From: Alphaproteobacteria bacterium
GTDB lineage: Bacteria; Pseudomonadota; Alphaproteobacteria; JAEULC01
DNA length: 36,743 nucleotides
Direction of reading: 5' to 3'
Assembly: GCA_020846275.1 (NCBI GenBank)
Contig: JADLEG010000211.1
Location: 1 to 36,743, forward strand
In this document: one piece after another, positions 1 through 6,919 of the stretch
How positions within the stretch are numbered: position 1 is the first letter of the stretch
How the letters are laid out: the number at the start of each line of letters is the position of its first letter
Notes under the pieces: generated by a model
What the model saw: only the letters and a program-made list of their open reading frames with translations
Database searches by the model: none
What the model was told of the DNA's origin: nothing
Position numbers and translations under genes: made by a program

Positions 1-28
1 TCGGGCGGACCCTTGAGGGCCCGCCCGA
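1..28 (-). terminator. GC-rich hairpin after the first PEP-CTERM gene
   Basis: An inverted repeat with an 8-bp outer stem (TCGGGCGG against CCGCCCGA), one A/C mismatch, a 3-bp inner stem and a TTGA loop. It lies 34 bases past the stop codon of the PEP-CTERM gene at 63-671. Hairpins of the same design sit at 892-917 and 1856-1884, each behind another PEP-CTERM gene. The window ends here, so a following T-run cannot be checked. Confidence 0.6.
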
Positions 29-62
29 TCGCTCGAAGCGCCTGACGCGCTGAAGGCGGAGA

Positions 63-671
63 CTACGACCGGCGGCGGCGCGCTGCCGCGCCCAGGCCGA
101 TCAGGCCAGCGCCGAGCAGGCCGAGCGTCATCGGCTCGGGAACACCTGCCTCACCCGTCGTCAGCGACAGGTAGATCGAGTAGTTGCCGCCATCGATGAA
201 GCTGGTGTTCTGAATGAAATTGAGCGTTCCGAACGAACCCGGGGGCGAGCCGGACGTCCACTGCGTGCCATCGGTATCCTGGGCCGCCGTATTGAAATCG
301 CCGATGCCGATGTAGTAGGTGCCGGCGGCGATGCTGACTGTCAGTAGCGATTCGCCGCCCGGCCCGGAATCATCATCCGACCCGATTCCGCCGCCGGAAG
401 CGCTGAACAGGAAGATTTCGGGGTCGATACTGGAACTGGTCGAAATCGTCAGCGTACCGCCGGTGGCGAAGGTCACCCGGAACAGGTCGCCCTCGTCGCC
501 GTTGCCGATGCTGCCGTTGATCTGGTTGATGCCGGAGCCGACGACCTCGGCCGCGCTGAGGAAATTGGACGCGCCGAGCTCGGTGTGGATCGCCGCGTTC
601 GCGCCGGTCGCCAGGCCCATCCCGAGGCCCAGGCCCATCGCACAGCCCAGCAGCTTCTGCTTCATCGTCAT
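63..671 (-). CDS. PEP-CTERM sorting domain protein with PPC-like domain
   Basis: A secreted protein of 202 aa, probably exported by Sec and processed at its C-terminus by an exosortase (XrtA type), ending up at the cell surface or in the exopolysaccharide matrix. A signal peptide occupies about residues 1-26 and ends in GANA. The middle (about 45-125) resembles bacterial pre-peptidase (PPC-like) beta-sandwich domains, with a DEGDLFRV stretch and an acidic, Gly/Ser-rich segment (SDDDSGPGG) that may bind calcium. The C-terminus is the standard sorting signal: VPEP, a hydrophobic helix, then RRRRS. The ATG at 671 is chosen because GGAAGGAG lies 5 bases upstream; extending further would put a non-signal segment in front of the signal peptide. 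It has its own sigma-54 promoter (737-752) and hairpin (1-28). It is the least similar of the three tandem PEP-CTERM proteins. The substrate or binding partner is unknown. Confidence 0.9.
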   Translation of the reverse strand: MTMKQKLLGCAMGLGLGMGLATGANAAIHTELGASNFLSAAEVVGSGINQINGSIGNGDEGDLFRVTFATGGTLTISTSSSIDPEIFLFSASGGGIGSDDDSGPGGESLLTVSIAAGTYYIGIGDFNTAAQDTDGTQWTSGSPPGSFGTLNFIQNTSFIDGGNYSIYLSLTTGEAGVPEPMTLGLLGAGLIGLGAAARRRRS

Positions 672-736
672 CTCGGCTCCTTCCTGATCATTTCGGACGG
701 CGCCCATCCGGCCGCCAGTCCCGCGATCGGGAAGAA

Positions 737-752
737 AGCAATTCTCGCGCCA
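737..752 (-). promoter_or_regulatory. Sigma-54 (-24/-12) promoter of PEP-CTERM gene 1
   Basis: On the minus strand the sequence reads TGGCGCG-AGAA-TTGCT. The sigma-54 consensus is TGGCACG-N4-TTGCW, so only one position of the -24 box differs and the spacing is exact. The -12 box ends 65 bases before the ATG at 671. The other two PEP-CTERM genes have the same element at nearly the same distance (64 and 54 bases). Confidence 0.85.
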
Positions 753-764
753 CAATTCTACTTA

Positions 765-782
765 AGTCATTTCAATGGGTTA
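765..782 (-). promoter_or_regulatory. Conserved 18-bp motif upstream of the sigma-54 promoter (copy 1)
   Basis: Minus strand TAACCCATTGAAATGACT, 12 bases upstream of the -24 box. It matches the copies at 1708-1725 and 2644-2661 (consensus TAAgCCwTTGAAATGACT) while most of the flanking intergenic sequence does not align. Function unknown; it is too close to the promoter for a classical distant enhancer. Confidence 0.6.
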
Positions 783-891
783 GACGGGATCCGCCATGTG
801 GCCGCCTTGGCCGTGTAAAGCGCTGGACAGAGTCCGATGTAAGATTTTACGACACCGGTCCCGACCGTCGTGAGGGCCCATCCAAGCAATA

Positions 892-917
892 GGGCGGACC
901 CTTGATAGGGCCCGCCC
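892..917 (-). terminator. GC-rich hairpin after the second PEP-CTERM gene
   Basis: GGGCGG pairs with CCGCCC, followed by one A/C mismatch, then CCC with GGG around a TTGATA loop. It lies 37 bases past the stop of the gene at 955-1614. It has the same layout as the hairpin at 1-28, including the mismatch. There is no clear T-run, so termination efficiency is uncertain. Confidence 0.55.
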
Positions 918-954
918 GGTCTTGCAAATCGGTCCAGAGCGTAAGAGTAAAAGA

Positions 955-1614
955 CTACGAGCGGCGACGCCGGGCCACCGCGCCCAGGCCAATCAGGCCC
1001 GCGCCCAGGAGGCTGAGGGTCATCGGCTCGGGAACGCTGCTGCTGGTTGATTCCGACACCAGCGTGAACTGCGCGTTGACGTTCCGCGTCTGCGTGCCTG
1101 TGAAGGTGACGGTCTGGATGTCGATCCGATACTGGCCGCCATTGCCGAAGTTCTGAACGATCTCGCCAAAGGCCAGCGTCAGGTCGGTTCCGCTGTCATC
1201 GACATCGCCGGTGACCGCGACGCCCACGGCCGATACGTCCACCTCGACGTTGCCCGGCAGGATTACGTTGAACGTATACGTGACCTGAAGGTTGTTGGTC
1301 TCGTTGCCGCTTTCGCCGCTGCAGGCGTTGCCCGACCCTTCGATGCAGGAATCGACGAGCTCGATCTCGCCGATCTTGAACGTCTCGGTTCCGCCGACGT
1401 TCATGGACCATTGGCGGTTGTTGACGTTGGTCAGATCGAAGTTCGCGCCCAGCACGCCCTCGCCGCCGTTGCTGAAGCCCCAGCCCGAGCCGAGGTCGAG
1501 CGAAACGCCCGGCGAGCCGAGCTTGAACGTGGTCGCCGCGTCCGCGCCGGCGGTCAGGCCCAATCCCAGGCTCAAGCCGATCGCCAGGCCCAGGAGTTTC
1601 TTGTTGAAGGTCAT
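955..1614 (-). CDS. PEP-CTERM sorting domain protein (paralogue of 1920-2561)
   Basis: A secreted protein of 219 aa. A signal peptide lies at about residues 1-26 (ending AGADA) and a C-terminal sorting signal runs from VPEP through a Gly/Leu helix to RRRRS, which marks it as an exosortase substrate. The body is beta-rich and homologous to the neighbouring gene at 1920-2561: both share F-x-LG-x-PGV near the N-terminus, a VGGT segment, a TNNL-x-VTYTF segment and a GVAxTGxVxD segment. This copy has an extra stretch with two cysteines (DSCIEGSGNACSG), possibly a disulfide. The ATG at 1614 is preceded by GGAGAG and starts the signal peptide directly. The sigma-54 promoter at 1679-1694 should make it a single-gene transcript. 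No enzymatic motif is visible; a structural or matrix role is inferred from the sorting system. Confidence 0.88.
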   Translation of the reverse strand: MTFNKKLLGLAIGLSLGLGLTAGADAATTFKLGSPGVSLDLGSGWGFSNGGEGVLGANFDLTNVNNRQWSMNVGGTETFKIGEIELVDSCIEGSGNACSGESGNETNNLQVTYTFNVILPGNVEVDVSAVGVAVTGDVDDSGTDLTLAFGEIVQNFGNGGQYRIDIQTVTFTGTQTRNVNAQFTLVSESTSSSVPEPMTLSLLGAGLIGLGAVARRRRS

Positions 1615-1678
1615 CGGTCTCTCCACTTTCCCCTCATTCCGCATGGCACCTTGCCGCGCGGGAAGTCGGGTCATAGAG

Positions 1679-1694
1679 AGCAAGCAGCGTGCCA
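1679..1694 (-). promoter_or_regulatory. Sigma-54 (-24/-12) promoter of PEP-CTERM gene 2
   Basis: Minus strand TGGCACG-CTGC-TTGCT, a perfect match to TGGCACG-N4-TTGCW. The -12 box ends 64 bases before the ATG at 1614. Confidence 0.9.
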
Positions 1695-1707
1695 GTCGAA
1701 TGATATG

Positions 1708-1725
1708 AGTTCTTTCAAAGGCTTA
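1708..1725 (-). promoter_or_regulatory. Conserved 18-bp motif upstream of the sigma-54 promoter (copy 2)
   Basis: Minus strand TAAGCCTTTGAAAGAACT, 13 bases upstream of the -24 box. It is identical to copy 3 (2644-2661) at 16 of 18 positions. Confidence 0.62.
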
Positions 1726-1855
1726 TTGGATTTCAACGTCAATTCAACCCTGTGGCGTATAGATTGGATGTCCAATTTTCAAAACAGGTATTTTACCCAC
1801 CGCAGACTTCACGCTGTTGGAATGACGAGGGATTCTGCGGAAATCCCAAAAGAGA

Positions 1856-1884
1856 TCGGGCGGGCCCCAGAGGGACCCGCCCGA
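1856..1884 (-). terminator. GC-rich hairpin after the third PEP-CTERM gene
   Basis: TCGGGCGGG pairs with CCCGCCCGA, then one mismatch, then CCC with GGG around an AGA loop. On the minus strand it is followed by TCTCTTTTGGG, a short T-rich tract, so this is the most terminator-like of the three. It lies 35 bases past the stop of the gene at 1920-2561. Confidence 0.65.
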
Positions 1885-1919
1885 CTTTGACGAGCGCTAC
1901 GTGCGCGGTCTTCAGAGAG

Positions 1920-2561
1920 TTACGAGCGGCGACGACGAGCCGCGATGCCCATGCCCAGCAGACCGGCGCCCAGCAGGCCGAGGGTCATCGGCTCCGGGAC
2001 GTTCTGCGAGTCGGAAATGAGCAGGTAGGTCACCGAAACTGGCTGGAAGTTGTTGCCAGTCTGATTGGTGCTGAACTGCATGTCCGACACGTTCAGGACA
2101 TACTCGCCGCCGACGCCGAAGAACACATGGATCGGCGAGAAATCGATCGTCAGGTCAACGGCGCCGTCACTCACCGAGCCGGTCTGTGCGACACCCGTCG
2201 CCGTGATGTCGACGTTCGAGTTGTTCGGCGTCACCATGTGGAAGGTGTAGGTCACGCCCAGGTTATTGGTTTCGCTGAAGTCGATGTCCTGTTCCCGCAG
2301 CGTCACGACGCCAAAGCCCAGCGTCTGAGAGAAGGTGCCACCCACGTCGAGAGTGAAGGACGAACCCGCCAGGTTGTTGTTGATCGCGAAGGTCGCATCG
2401 AGCTGGCCGCTCAGCGTGCCCCAACCCGTGCCGAGAGCCTGGGTGACGCCGGGGTTGCCCAGCAAGAAGGACGTGGAGGCGCTGGCATCGGCCGCCAGAC
2501 CGGCGATCCCGGCGAGCCCGACCACGGCGCCCATCAGCTTCATCTTCATCGACATCGTCAT
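1920..2561 (-). CDS. PEP-CTERM sorting domain protein (paralogue of 955-1614)
   Basis: A secreted protein of 213 aa with a signal peptide at about residues 1-28 (ending ADASA) and a C-terminal VPEP - hydrophobic helix - RRRRS sorting signal. The beta-rich body aligns along its whole length with the protein at 955-1614, without the two extra cysteines, so the two are probably a tandem duplication. Three start codons lie close together (2561, 2555, 2549). GGGAG abuts the first ATG, so the second (2555), with 6 bases of spacing, may be the true start; the outermost is given here. It lies between its own sigma-54 promoter (2616-2631) and a hairpin (1856-1884), immediately downstream of the secretion ATPase. 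Its function is unknown beyond being an exosortase client. Confidence 0.88.
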   Translation of the reverse strand: MTMSMKMKLMGAVVGLAGIAGLAADASASTSFLLGNPGVTQALGTGWGTLSGQLDATFAINNNLAGSSFTLDVGGTFSQTLGFGVVTLREQDIDFSETNNLGVTYTFHMVTPNNSNVDITATGVAQTGSVSDGAVDLTIDFSPIHVFFGVGGEYVLNVSDMQFSTNQTGNNFQPVSVTYLLISDSQNVPEPMTLGLLGAGLLGMGIAARRRRS

Positions 2562-2615
2562 CTCCCTAGACCCATTTCGTCGCCCGGCTCCGTGCCCGGC
2601 GGTCGGGGCAAAGGT

Positions 2616-2631
2616 TGCAACCCACGTGCCA
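2616..2631 (-). promoter_or_regulatory. Sigma-54 (-24/-12) promoter of PEP-CTERM gene 3
   Basis: Minus strand TGGCACG-TGGG-TTGCA, a perfect match to TGGCACG-N4-TTGCW. The -12 box ends 54 bases before the ATG at 2561 (60 before the ATG at 2555). Confidence 0.92.
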
Positions 2632-2643
2632 CGAAGGCATGTC

Positions 2644-2661
2644 AGTCATTTCAAAGGCTTA
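2644..2661 (-). promoter_or_regulatory. Conserved 18-bp motif upstream of the sigma-54 promoter (copy 3)
   Basis: Minus strand TAAGCCTTTGAAATGACT, 12 bases upstream of the -24 box. It is the closest copy to the consensus of the three. Confidence 0.62.
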
Positions 2662-2764
2662 GTGCTGGGTCGGTCTCGGCTTCTTGAGGATTTGTAAATG
2701 AATCGGCGGAGGCGGTGTAAAGATCGTCAGACATGCCTCCGGTGGAGAAACCGGGGCAATTCAC

Positions 2765-3877
2765 TCATCCCGCCCCGGAGCGAAGCTTCTCCGCCAGGGC
2801 CTTCGAGGCCGCGTGCAGGCGGTCGGCGATGGTTTCCATCCGCTCCAGCCGGTCCTCCACCTGGCTGAGGCGCTGTTCGACCTGGGCGCCGTTAACCATA
2901 TGCGCAGGGTCGGCACCGTTCGGAGGGGGCGTCGCCCCGCGGGCCGGGGCCGCCGCAACGGCGGGTCCCGGGGCAGCGGACGTCCCGGCTGAAGGCGCGG
3001 CAGGTGCCGGTGTTTGCGCCGGGGCCGGCGGGGGAGCGGCGGTCCCTGCGCTCTCGACCGGCACCCCCAGCTCCCGGGCCAGATCCTGGGCGGTCTGGCT
3101 GACCAGCTTGCCGTCGATCGCGGTCAACTGGTCGAGGCAGCAGGCCAGAAAGACCCGGCTGCACAGCCGGTTGATCTTGCGCGGGACCCCGTCCGTGTCG
3201 CGGAAGATCGCGACATGGGCGTCCGCCGAGAAGGACGGCTTGCCCGCCCACCCGACCGACCGCAGCCGGTGCTCGATATATTCCTTGGTCTCGGCCTCGG
3301 TCATCGGGCCCAGGTGGCAGGATGCCGTCACGCGCTGGCGAAGCTGCTCGAGGTCCGGGCTGGAGAGGATGTGGCGGAACTGCGGCTGGCCCACCAGGAA
3401 GCTCTGGAGCAGCGGCCGGTTGTCGAGCTGGAAGTTCGACAGCATGCGCAGCTCTTCGACCGCTTCGAAACTCAGGTTCTGGCACTCGTCGACCACCAGC
3501 ACCGAGCGCTTGCCGCGCCGGCGGGTCTCGATCAGGAACTGCTCGAGCTGGCGCAGCACCGCCGCCTTCTGCCAGTTCGTGACCGTCAGGCCGAACGACG
3601 TGGCGATCGCCTGGATCATGTCGTCGCCGCGCAGGCTGGTGGTCACGATCTGGGCGGCGACGTACTTGTCGCGGTCCAGATGGTCGAGCAGGTACTGGAT
3701 GATCGTGGTCTTGCCGGCCCCCACCTCGCCCGTCACGACGATGAAGCCTTCGCCTTGCGAGATGCCGTAGCTGAGATAGGCCAGCGCCTTGCCGTGGCCG
3801 CTGCTGCGATAGAACAGCTTCTGGTCAGCCGTCAGCTGGAACGGGTCGGCGGAGAATCCGAAATGCTTCGCGTACAT
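2765..3877 (-). CDS. XrtA/PEP-CTERM locus-associated secretion ATPase (ExeA-like AAA)
   Basis: An AAA ATPase of 370 aa of the ExeA/GspA-like group found in exosortase loci (family known as pepcterm_ATPase). It starts with the typical MYAKHFGFSADPF segment, has Walker A GEVGAGKTT at about 50-58 and Walker B VLVVDE at 126-131 followed by CQNL. The remainder of the AAA module runs to about residue 280. A Pro/Ala-rich linker follows (about 285-325), then a short predicted coiled coil (QVEQRLSQVEDRLERME) that may mediate oligomerisation or partner binding. The ATG at 3877 is chosen because the family N-terminus begins exactly there; upstream codons are Arg-rich and unlike the family. It lies 69 bases downstream of the outer-membrane protein gene, so it is probably in the same transcript. 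Its exact role in export is unproven for the family. Confidence 0.9.
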   Translation of the reverse strand: MYAKHFGFSADPFQLTADQKLFYRSSGHGKALAYLSYGISQGEGFIVVTGEVGAGKTTIIQYLLDHLDRDKYVAAQIVTTSLRGDDMIQAIATSFGLTVTNWQKAAVLRQLEQFLIETRRRGKRSVLVVDECQNLSFEAVEELRMLSNFQLDNRPLLQSFLVGQPQFRHILSSPDLEQLRQRVTASCHLGPMTEAETKEYIEHRLRSVGWAGKPSFSADAHVAIFRDTDGVPRKINRLCSRVFLACCLDQLTAIDGKLVSQTAQDLARELGVPVESAGTAAPPPAPAQTPAPAAPSAGTSAAPGPAVAAAPARGATPPPNGADPAHMVNGAQVEQRLSQVEDRLERMETIADRLHAASKALAEKLRSGAG

Positions 3878-3946
3878 GGCATGAAGCCTAGCGCGCCGCG
3901 TTCGACGCGGTCGCGACAACCGGCAACACCGGCGTCCGCCCCGACA

Positions 3947-5572
3947 TCAGAATGCCTTCCTGATGCCGGCGGTGATCAGGTTTTCGCGGAGATTGTTGCC
4001 GGACGAGTTGGAGTCGCGGTCGAAATAGCGATAGCCGAGCGTGCCGGTCAGGGTGTCGCTGAAGCTGTAGTCGAGCGATCCGCCGCCGGTGATCGTCAGA
4101 TCCTCGCGCTCGGGATTGCCGTCCGTCTTGGTGAACGCGGCACCGATGTTGAAGCCCATGCGCAGATAGGTGCTCAGCGAGCGGGTATAGCCGTAGGTGG
4201 CGCCGTAGGAGGTCTGGTCGGCCTGGCTGTTGCTGCCCGTGCGCGATTCGCGATAGGCCGCAATGGTCGAGGTCGCGTTGTCATGTCCCAATGTCAGGCG
4301 CGATTCGAAGCGGTCGGCGATAAAGGAAGCCGAGGTCAGACCGAAGATCGAATCGCTGAATGACAACCCCTGCCCGGTCCTGACGTCGACCAGGTTGCCG
4401 AAGCCGTCCGGCGCCAGGAATGCCACCGAATTGGCGGCCGTCGGAGAGGTCGAGCGCACATTGGTCCCGTAGCTGAACTCGATCGTCGAGCGCTGCGAGA
4501 TCAGGTAGGAGAAGCCGCCCGACACGCGGCGCCGGTCGTAGCGGTCGCCATAGGCGAGCTGCAAGGTCGTGCGCGGGCCCGGGCGATAGCGGAAACCCAC
4601 GGACCAGATCGGCCCGTCGGGCTGATCGTCGAGCGTGGCGTCTTCGATGCGTTCGTAACCGGCGGAGGCCGCGAGGGAGAATTCGCGGGTGATCGGCACT
4701 TCGGCGCTGAAGACGCCAAGATAGTTCTGGTTCGTCCGGTCGCCCGTCGGACCGATCGCGGCCTGGCCCGACAGATCGGTCTTGCCGTGATCGAACGTGG
4801 CGCCCCAGATGAAGGTCTGGAATTCCGTACCCGAGGCGATGTTCTGCGTAAACTGGTGCGTCTCCGAATCCTGTGTGCCGCCACCCAGCGAGGTCGATCT
4901 GCCATAGCGATAGCGCGTCTCGAAATTCGCCAGGTTCTCGAGGCTGTAACGGAAGAATGGCGATGCGCTGGCGGTCAGGACGGTCGTGCTGTTGTTGTTG
5001 AGTTGGACGGTCGGGTCCGCCGACACGCTGCCCAGCTCGTTGAGCGTGCCGTCCTGCAGCGCCACCTGCGTATCGACGAAAAACAGCCCGTCAACCAGCT
5101 CGGACTGGCTGAACGTGTTCAGCGAATGCTGCAGGCGATTCAGGTCCTCGTTGTCGTAGTACCAGCGCTTGGTAAGCGTGTAGTCGACAATGAAACGATG
5201 GTGCGCGCTGGTGAAATCGAGCAGCGCGCCCGGCTCCACCGTCGTGTAGGTATCCATGCGGCGCAGGAAAGGCGGCGCACCGCCGGCATTGTCGGTGAAG
5301 GATTGCGAGACGCCGATGCGCGGATCGAACAGGAATTGCGGACGGATCACGGCGGCGGGGCCGACGACGAGCCCGTTGATCGGAGCCGCGAGGACGGCGC
5401 TTGGCGTGGTGGCGCTCAGTCCTTGCGAAGTGGTGATTGTCGGCTGGATCGCAGCAGCGTCAGGACGCTGCGCCATCGCCGGCGCGATCGCGAAGCCCAT
5501 GCCGGCAAGCAGGGTTAATGCTCGAAGAAACGGAGCAAACGAGGGCGCACGCACCCACCGGATGCTCCCCAT
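3947..5572 (-). CDS. XrtA system-associated outer-membrane beta-barrel protein
   Basis: A protein of 541 aa matching the PEP-CTERM-system outer-membrane protein family (pepcterm_hypo_1). A Sec signal peptide runs over about residues 1-35, ending APAMAQ. The rest is rich in alternating aromatic and polar strands (for example RFIVDYTLTKRWYYD, ETRYRYGRSTS, LGYRYFDRDS) and ends in phenylalanine (GIRKAF), as outer-membrane barrels often do. It is probably the outer-membrane channel or scaffold for polysaccharide export. The start at 5572 is set by the signal peptide, but an in-frame ATG at 5695 has a better ribosome site (AAGGGA) and would add 41 residues in front of the signal. Its neighbours, the autokinase before it and the secretion ATPase after it, are in the usual family order. 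Confidence 0.85.
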   Translation of the reverse strand: MGSIRWVRAPSFAPFLRALTLLAGMGFAIAPAMAQRPDAAAIQPTITTSQGLSATTPSAVLAAPINGLVVGPAAVIRPQFLFDPRIGVSQSFTDNAGGAPPFLRRMDTYTTVEPGALLDFTSAHHRFIVDYTLTKRWYYDNEDLNRLQHSLNTFSQSELVDGLFFVDTQVALQDGTLNELGSVSADPTVQLNNNSTTVLTASASPFFRYSLENLANFETRYRYGRSTSLGGGTQDSETHQFTQNIASGTEFQTFIWGATFDHGKTDLSGQAAIGPTGDRTNQNYLGVFSAEVPITREFSLAASAGYERIEDATLDDQPDGPIWSVGFRYRPGPRTTLQLAYGDRYDRRRVSGGFSYLISQRSTIEFSYGTNVRSTSPTAANSVAFLAPDGFGNLVDVRTGQGLSFSDSIFGLTSASFIADRFESRLTLGHDNATSTIAAYRESRTGSNSQADQTSYGATYGYTRSLSTYLRMGFNIGAAFTKTDGNPEREDLTITGGGSLDYSFSDTLTGTLGYRYFDRDSNSSGNNLRENLITAGIRKAF

Positions 5573-5893
5573 GGAGTCCGGCGGTCCGCCACCGTCGACG
5601 CGGGCGCCGCAAGTGCTTGATCGCCGTTGTAGTTCCGCACGGCGATGTCGCTCGCGATATCCAGCGTCGGGAGAGGTCGCGAAACCAAATCCCATGGAAT
5701 CCCTTGTAACACCCAAATTACTAAGAGACAAACCTACCGGCGCCCTGGAATAACTACAGAACGTAGGACATCTATTTGATAAATATGGATTCTACAAAAG
5801 CAAAAGAGGTGCTGATCTGCATCTGTGCCCTTCCGGCCGCCCGCCGTGGCAAAAATGCCATGGTTCTGCGTAGCGCGCGCGGCCCCGATGCTC
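5573..5893. other. AT-rich gap between autokinase and outer-membrane protein genes
   Basis: 321 bases inside an otherwise tight minus-strand gene run. The part at about 5700-5830 is clearly AT-rich compared with its neighbours and may carry a secondary promoter for the downstream gene, though no convincing -35/-10 or -24/-12 pair was found. Part of it may be coding if the outer-membrane protein starts at 5695. Confidence 0.4.
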
Positions 5894-6907
5894 TCAGCCG
5901 TAGTAGTTGTAACCTCCGAAGGTGCCGTCGTCGGTGCCCACCTCGCGCTTGTTCAACACGACGGAAATGTGCGGGCAGACGCTGATCAGGCTGACGCCTT
6001 CCTGGACCACAGACGCCCCGGTGGCATGGGCCTCGACGACGAAAACGACCTGCCCGACCTGGCGCGCCAGCACGCTGGCCTCGCTGGTCGACAGGATCGG
6101 CGGCGTATCGATGACGACGATCCGGTCCCGGTAGCGCTGCGAAATCTCGTTCATGAGATCCGCCATGCGCTGGCTGGCGAGGATTTCCGTGGTTTCCGGC
6201 ACGCGCTTGCCGGAGGGCAGGACCGTCAGGTTCGGGCAGTCCGTGCGAATCAGCACGTCGCCCAGGTCGAGCTGGCGGTCCTGCAGCACGTCGAGCAAGC
6301 CGCGCTCGGCCTTGATGCCAAGACGGTCCGGAATCGAGGGGTGGTGGCAGTCCGCGTCGATCAGCAGGACGTTCATGTCGCGCTCGGACGCCAGGCTCAT
6401 GGCCAGGTTGATCGCCACGTAGGTCTTGCCCTCGCGGGGCTTCGAGCTCGATACCATGATGATGTTGCTGCGCGGCGCGCGCTCGCTCGACCGGTCGCCG
6501 GCCAGCGCGATCAGCGGGCGCTTGATGATGCGGAATTCCTCGGTCACACGCGTAGGCTCGGCGTTCGGCACGATCAAGCCGCCAAGCCGAAGCTTGCCCC
6601 AGTCGATCGTTTGCAAATTCCCGCCGCGCGACGGCTTCGGAGCGGGGGTGGCCGCCATGGCCGGGCGTGCTGCCGACACGCTCGCAGCGGCCGCAGGCGC
6701 GGCGGTGTCGAGCGGCTGGTCGGCCCACAGCTCATGGATCACCGCGCGCTTTGTGCCGGCATGGTCCTCTGCGGCGTGCTGTGCCGCGCGTTCGACGAGG
6801 TCGGGCCGGTCTTCCGTGCGGCCCGGCTCCATGGCGCGGGAAATCAGGTCTCGTTGCATATCATCACACCGCGGCTTGGGTTCGTTCTCGTTGATGTCAG
6901 CGCTCAA
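5894..6907 (-). CDS. XrtA-associated tyrosine autokinase (BY-kinase)
   Basis: A bacterial tyrosine kinase of 337 aa of the CpsD/Wzc cytoplasmic type, in the variant linked to exosortase loci. It should phosphorylate its own C-terminal tyrosines and, with the chain-length protein encoded just upstream, control exopolysaccharide polymerisation. Walker A SSSKPREGKT is at 153-162, the extra Walker A' VLLIDADC at 180-187 and Walker B IVVIDTPP at 263-270. The last residues, GGYNYYG, carry the short tyrosine cluster (Y333, Y335, Y336). The first ~100 residues are Ala/Pro-rich and variable. The start is uncertain: TTG at 6907 lies 12 bases after the chain-length stop codon, and ATG at 6859 is an alternative that removes 16 residues. 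No membrane segment is present, as expected when the membrane partner is a separate protein. Confidence 0.9.
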   Translation of the reverse strand: MSADINENEPKPRCDDMQRDLISRAMEPGRTEDRPDLVERAAQHAAEDHAGTKRAVIHELWADQPLDTAAPAAAASVSAARPAMAATPAPKPSRGGNLQTIDWGKLRLGGLIVPNAEPTRVTEEFRIIKRPLIALAGDRSSERAPRSNIIMVSSSKPREGKTYVAINLAMSLASERDMNVLLIDADCHHPSIPDRLGIKAERGLLDVLQDRQLDLGDVLIRTDCPNLTVLPSGKRVPETTEILASQRMADLMNEISQRYRDRIVVIDTPPILSTSEASVLARQVGQVVFVVEAHATGASVVQEGVSLISVCPHISVVLNKREVGTDDGTFGGYNYYG

Positions 6908-6919
6908 GCGTTGCTAGCC

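Noticed and set aside
140..2560. The repeated GC hairpins as attachment sites or transposon ends
   Set aside because: Each lies at the same distance behind a PEP-CTERM gene and has terminator geometry; there is no transposase or target duplication.
3014..4363. A 449-codon plus-strand frame
   Set aside because: It is opposite the secretion ATPase and outer-membrane protein genes, both of which show clear motifs. It has no ribosome site or recognisable domain.
5515..5712. A 65-codon minus-strand frame with a partly protein-like sequence over the outer-membrane protein start
   Set aside because: It overlaps the signal peptide region in another frame and ends without any recognisable family. 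A frameshift linking it to the outer-membrane gene is not needed, because the signal peptide frame is intact.
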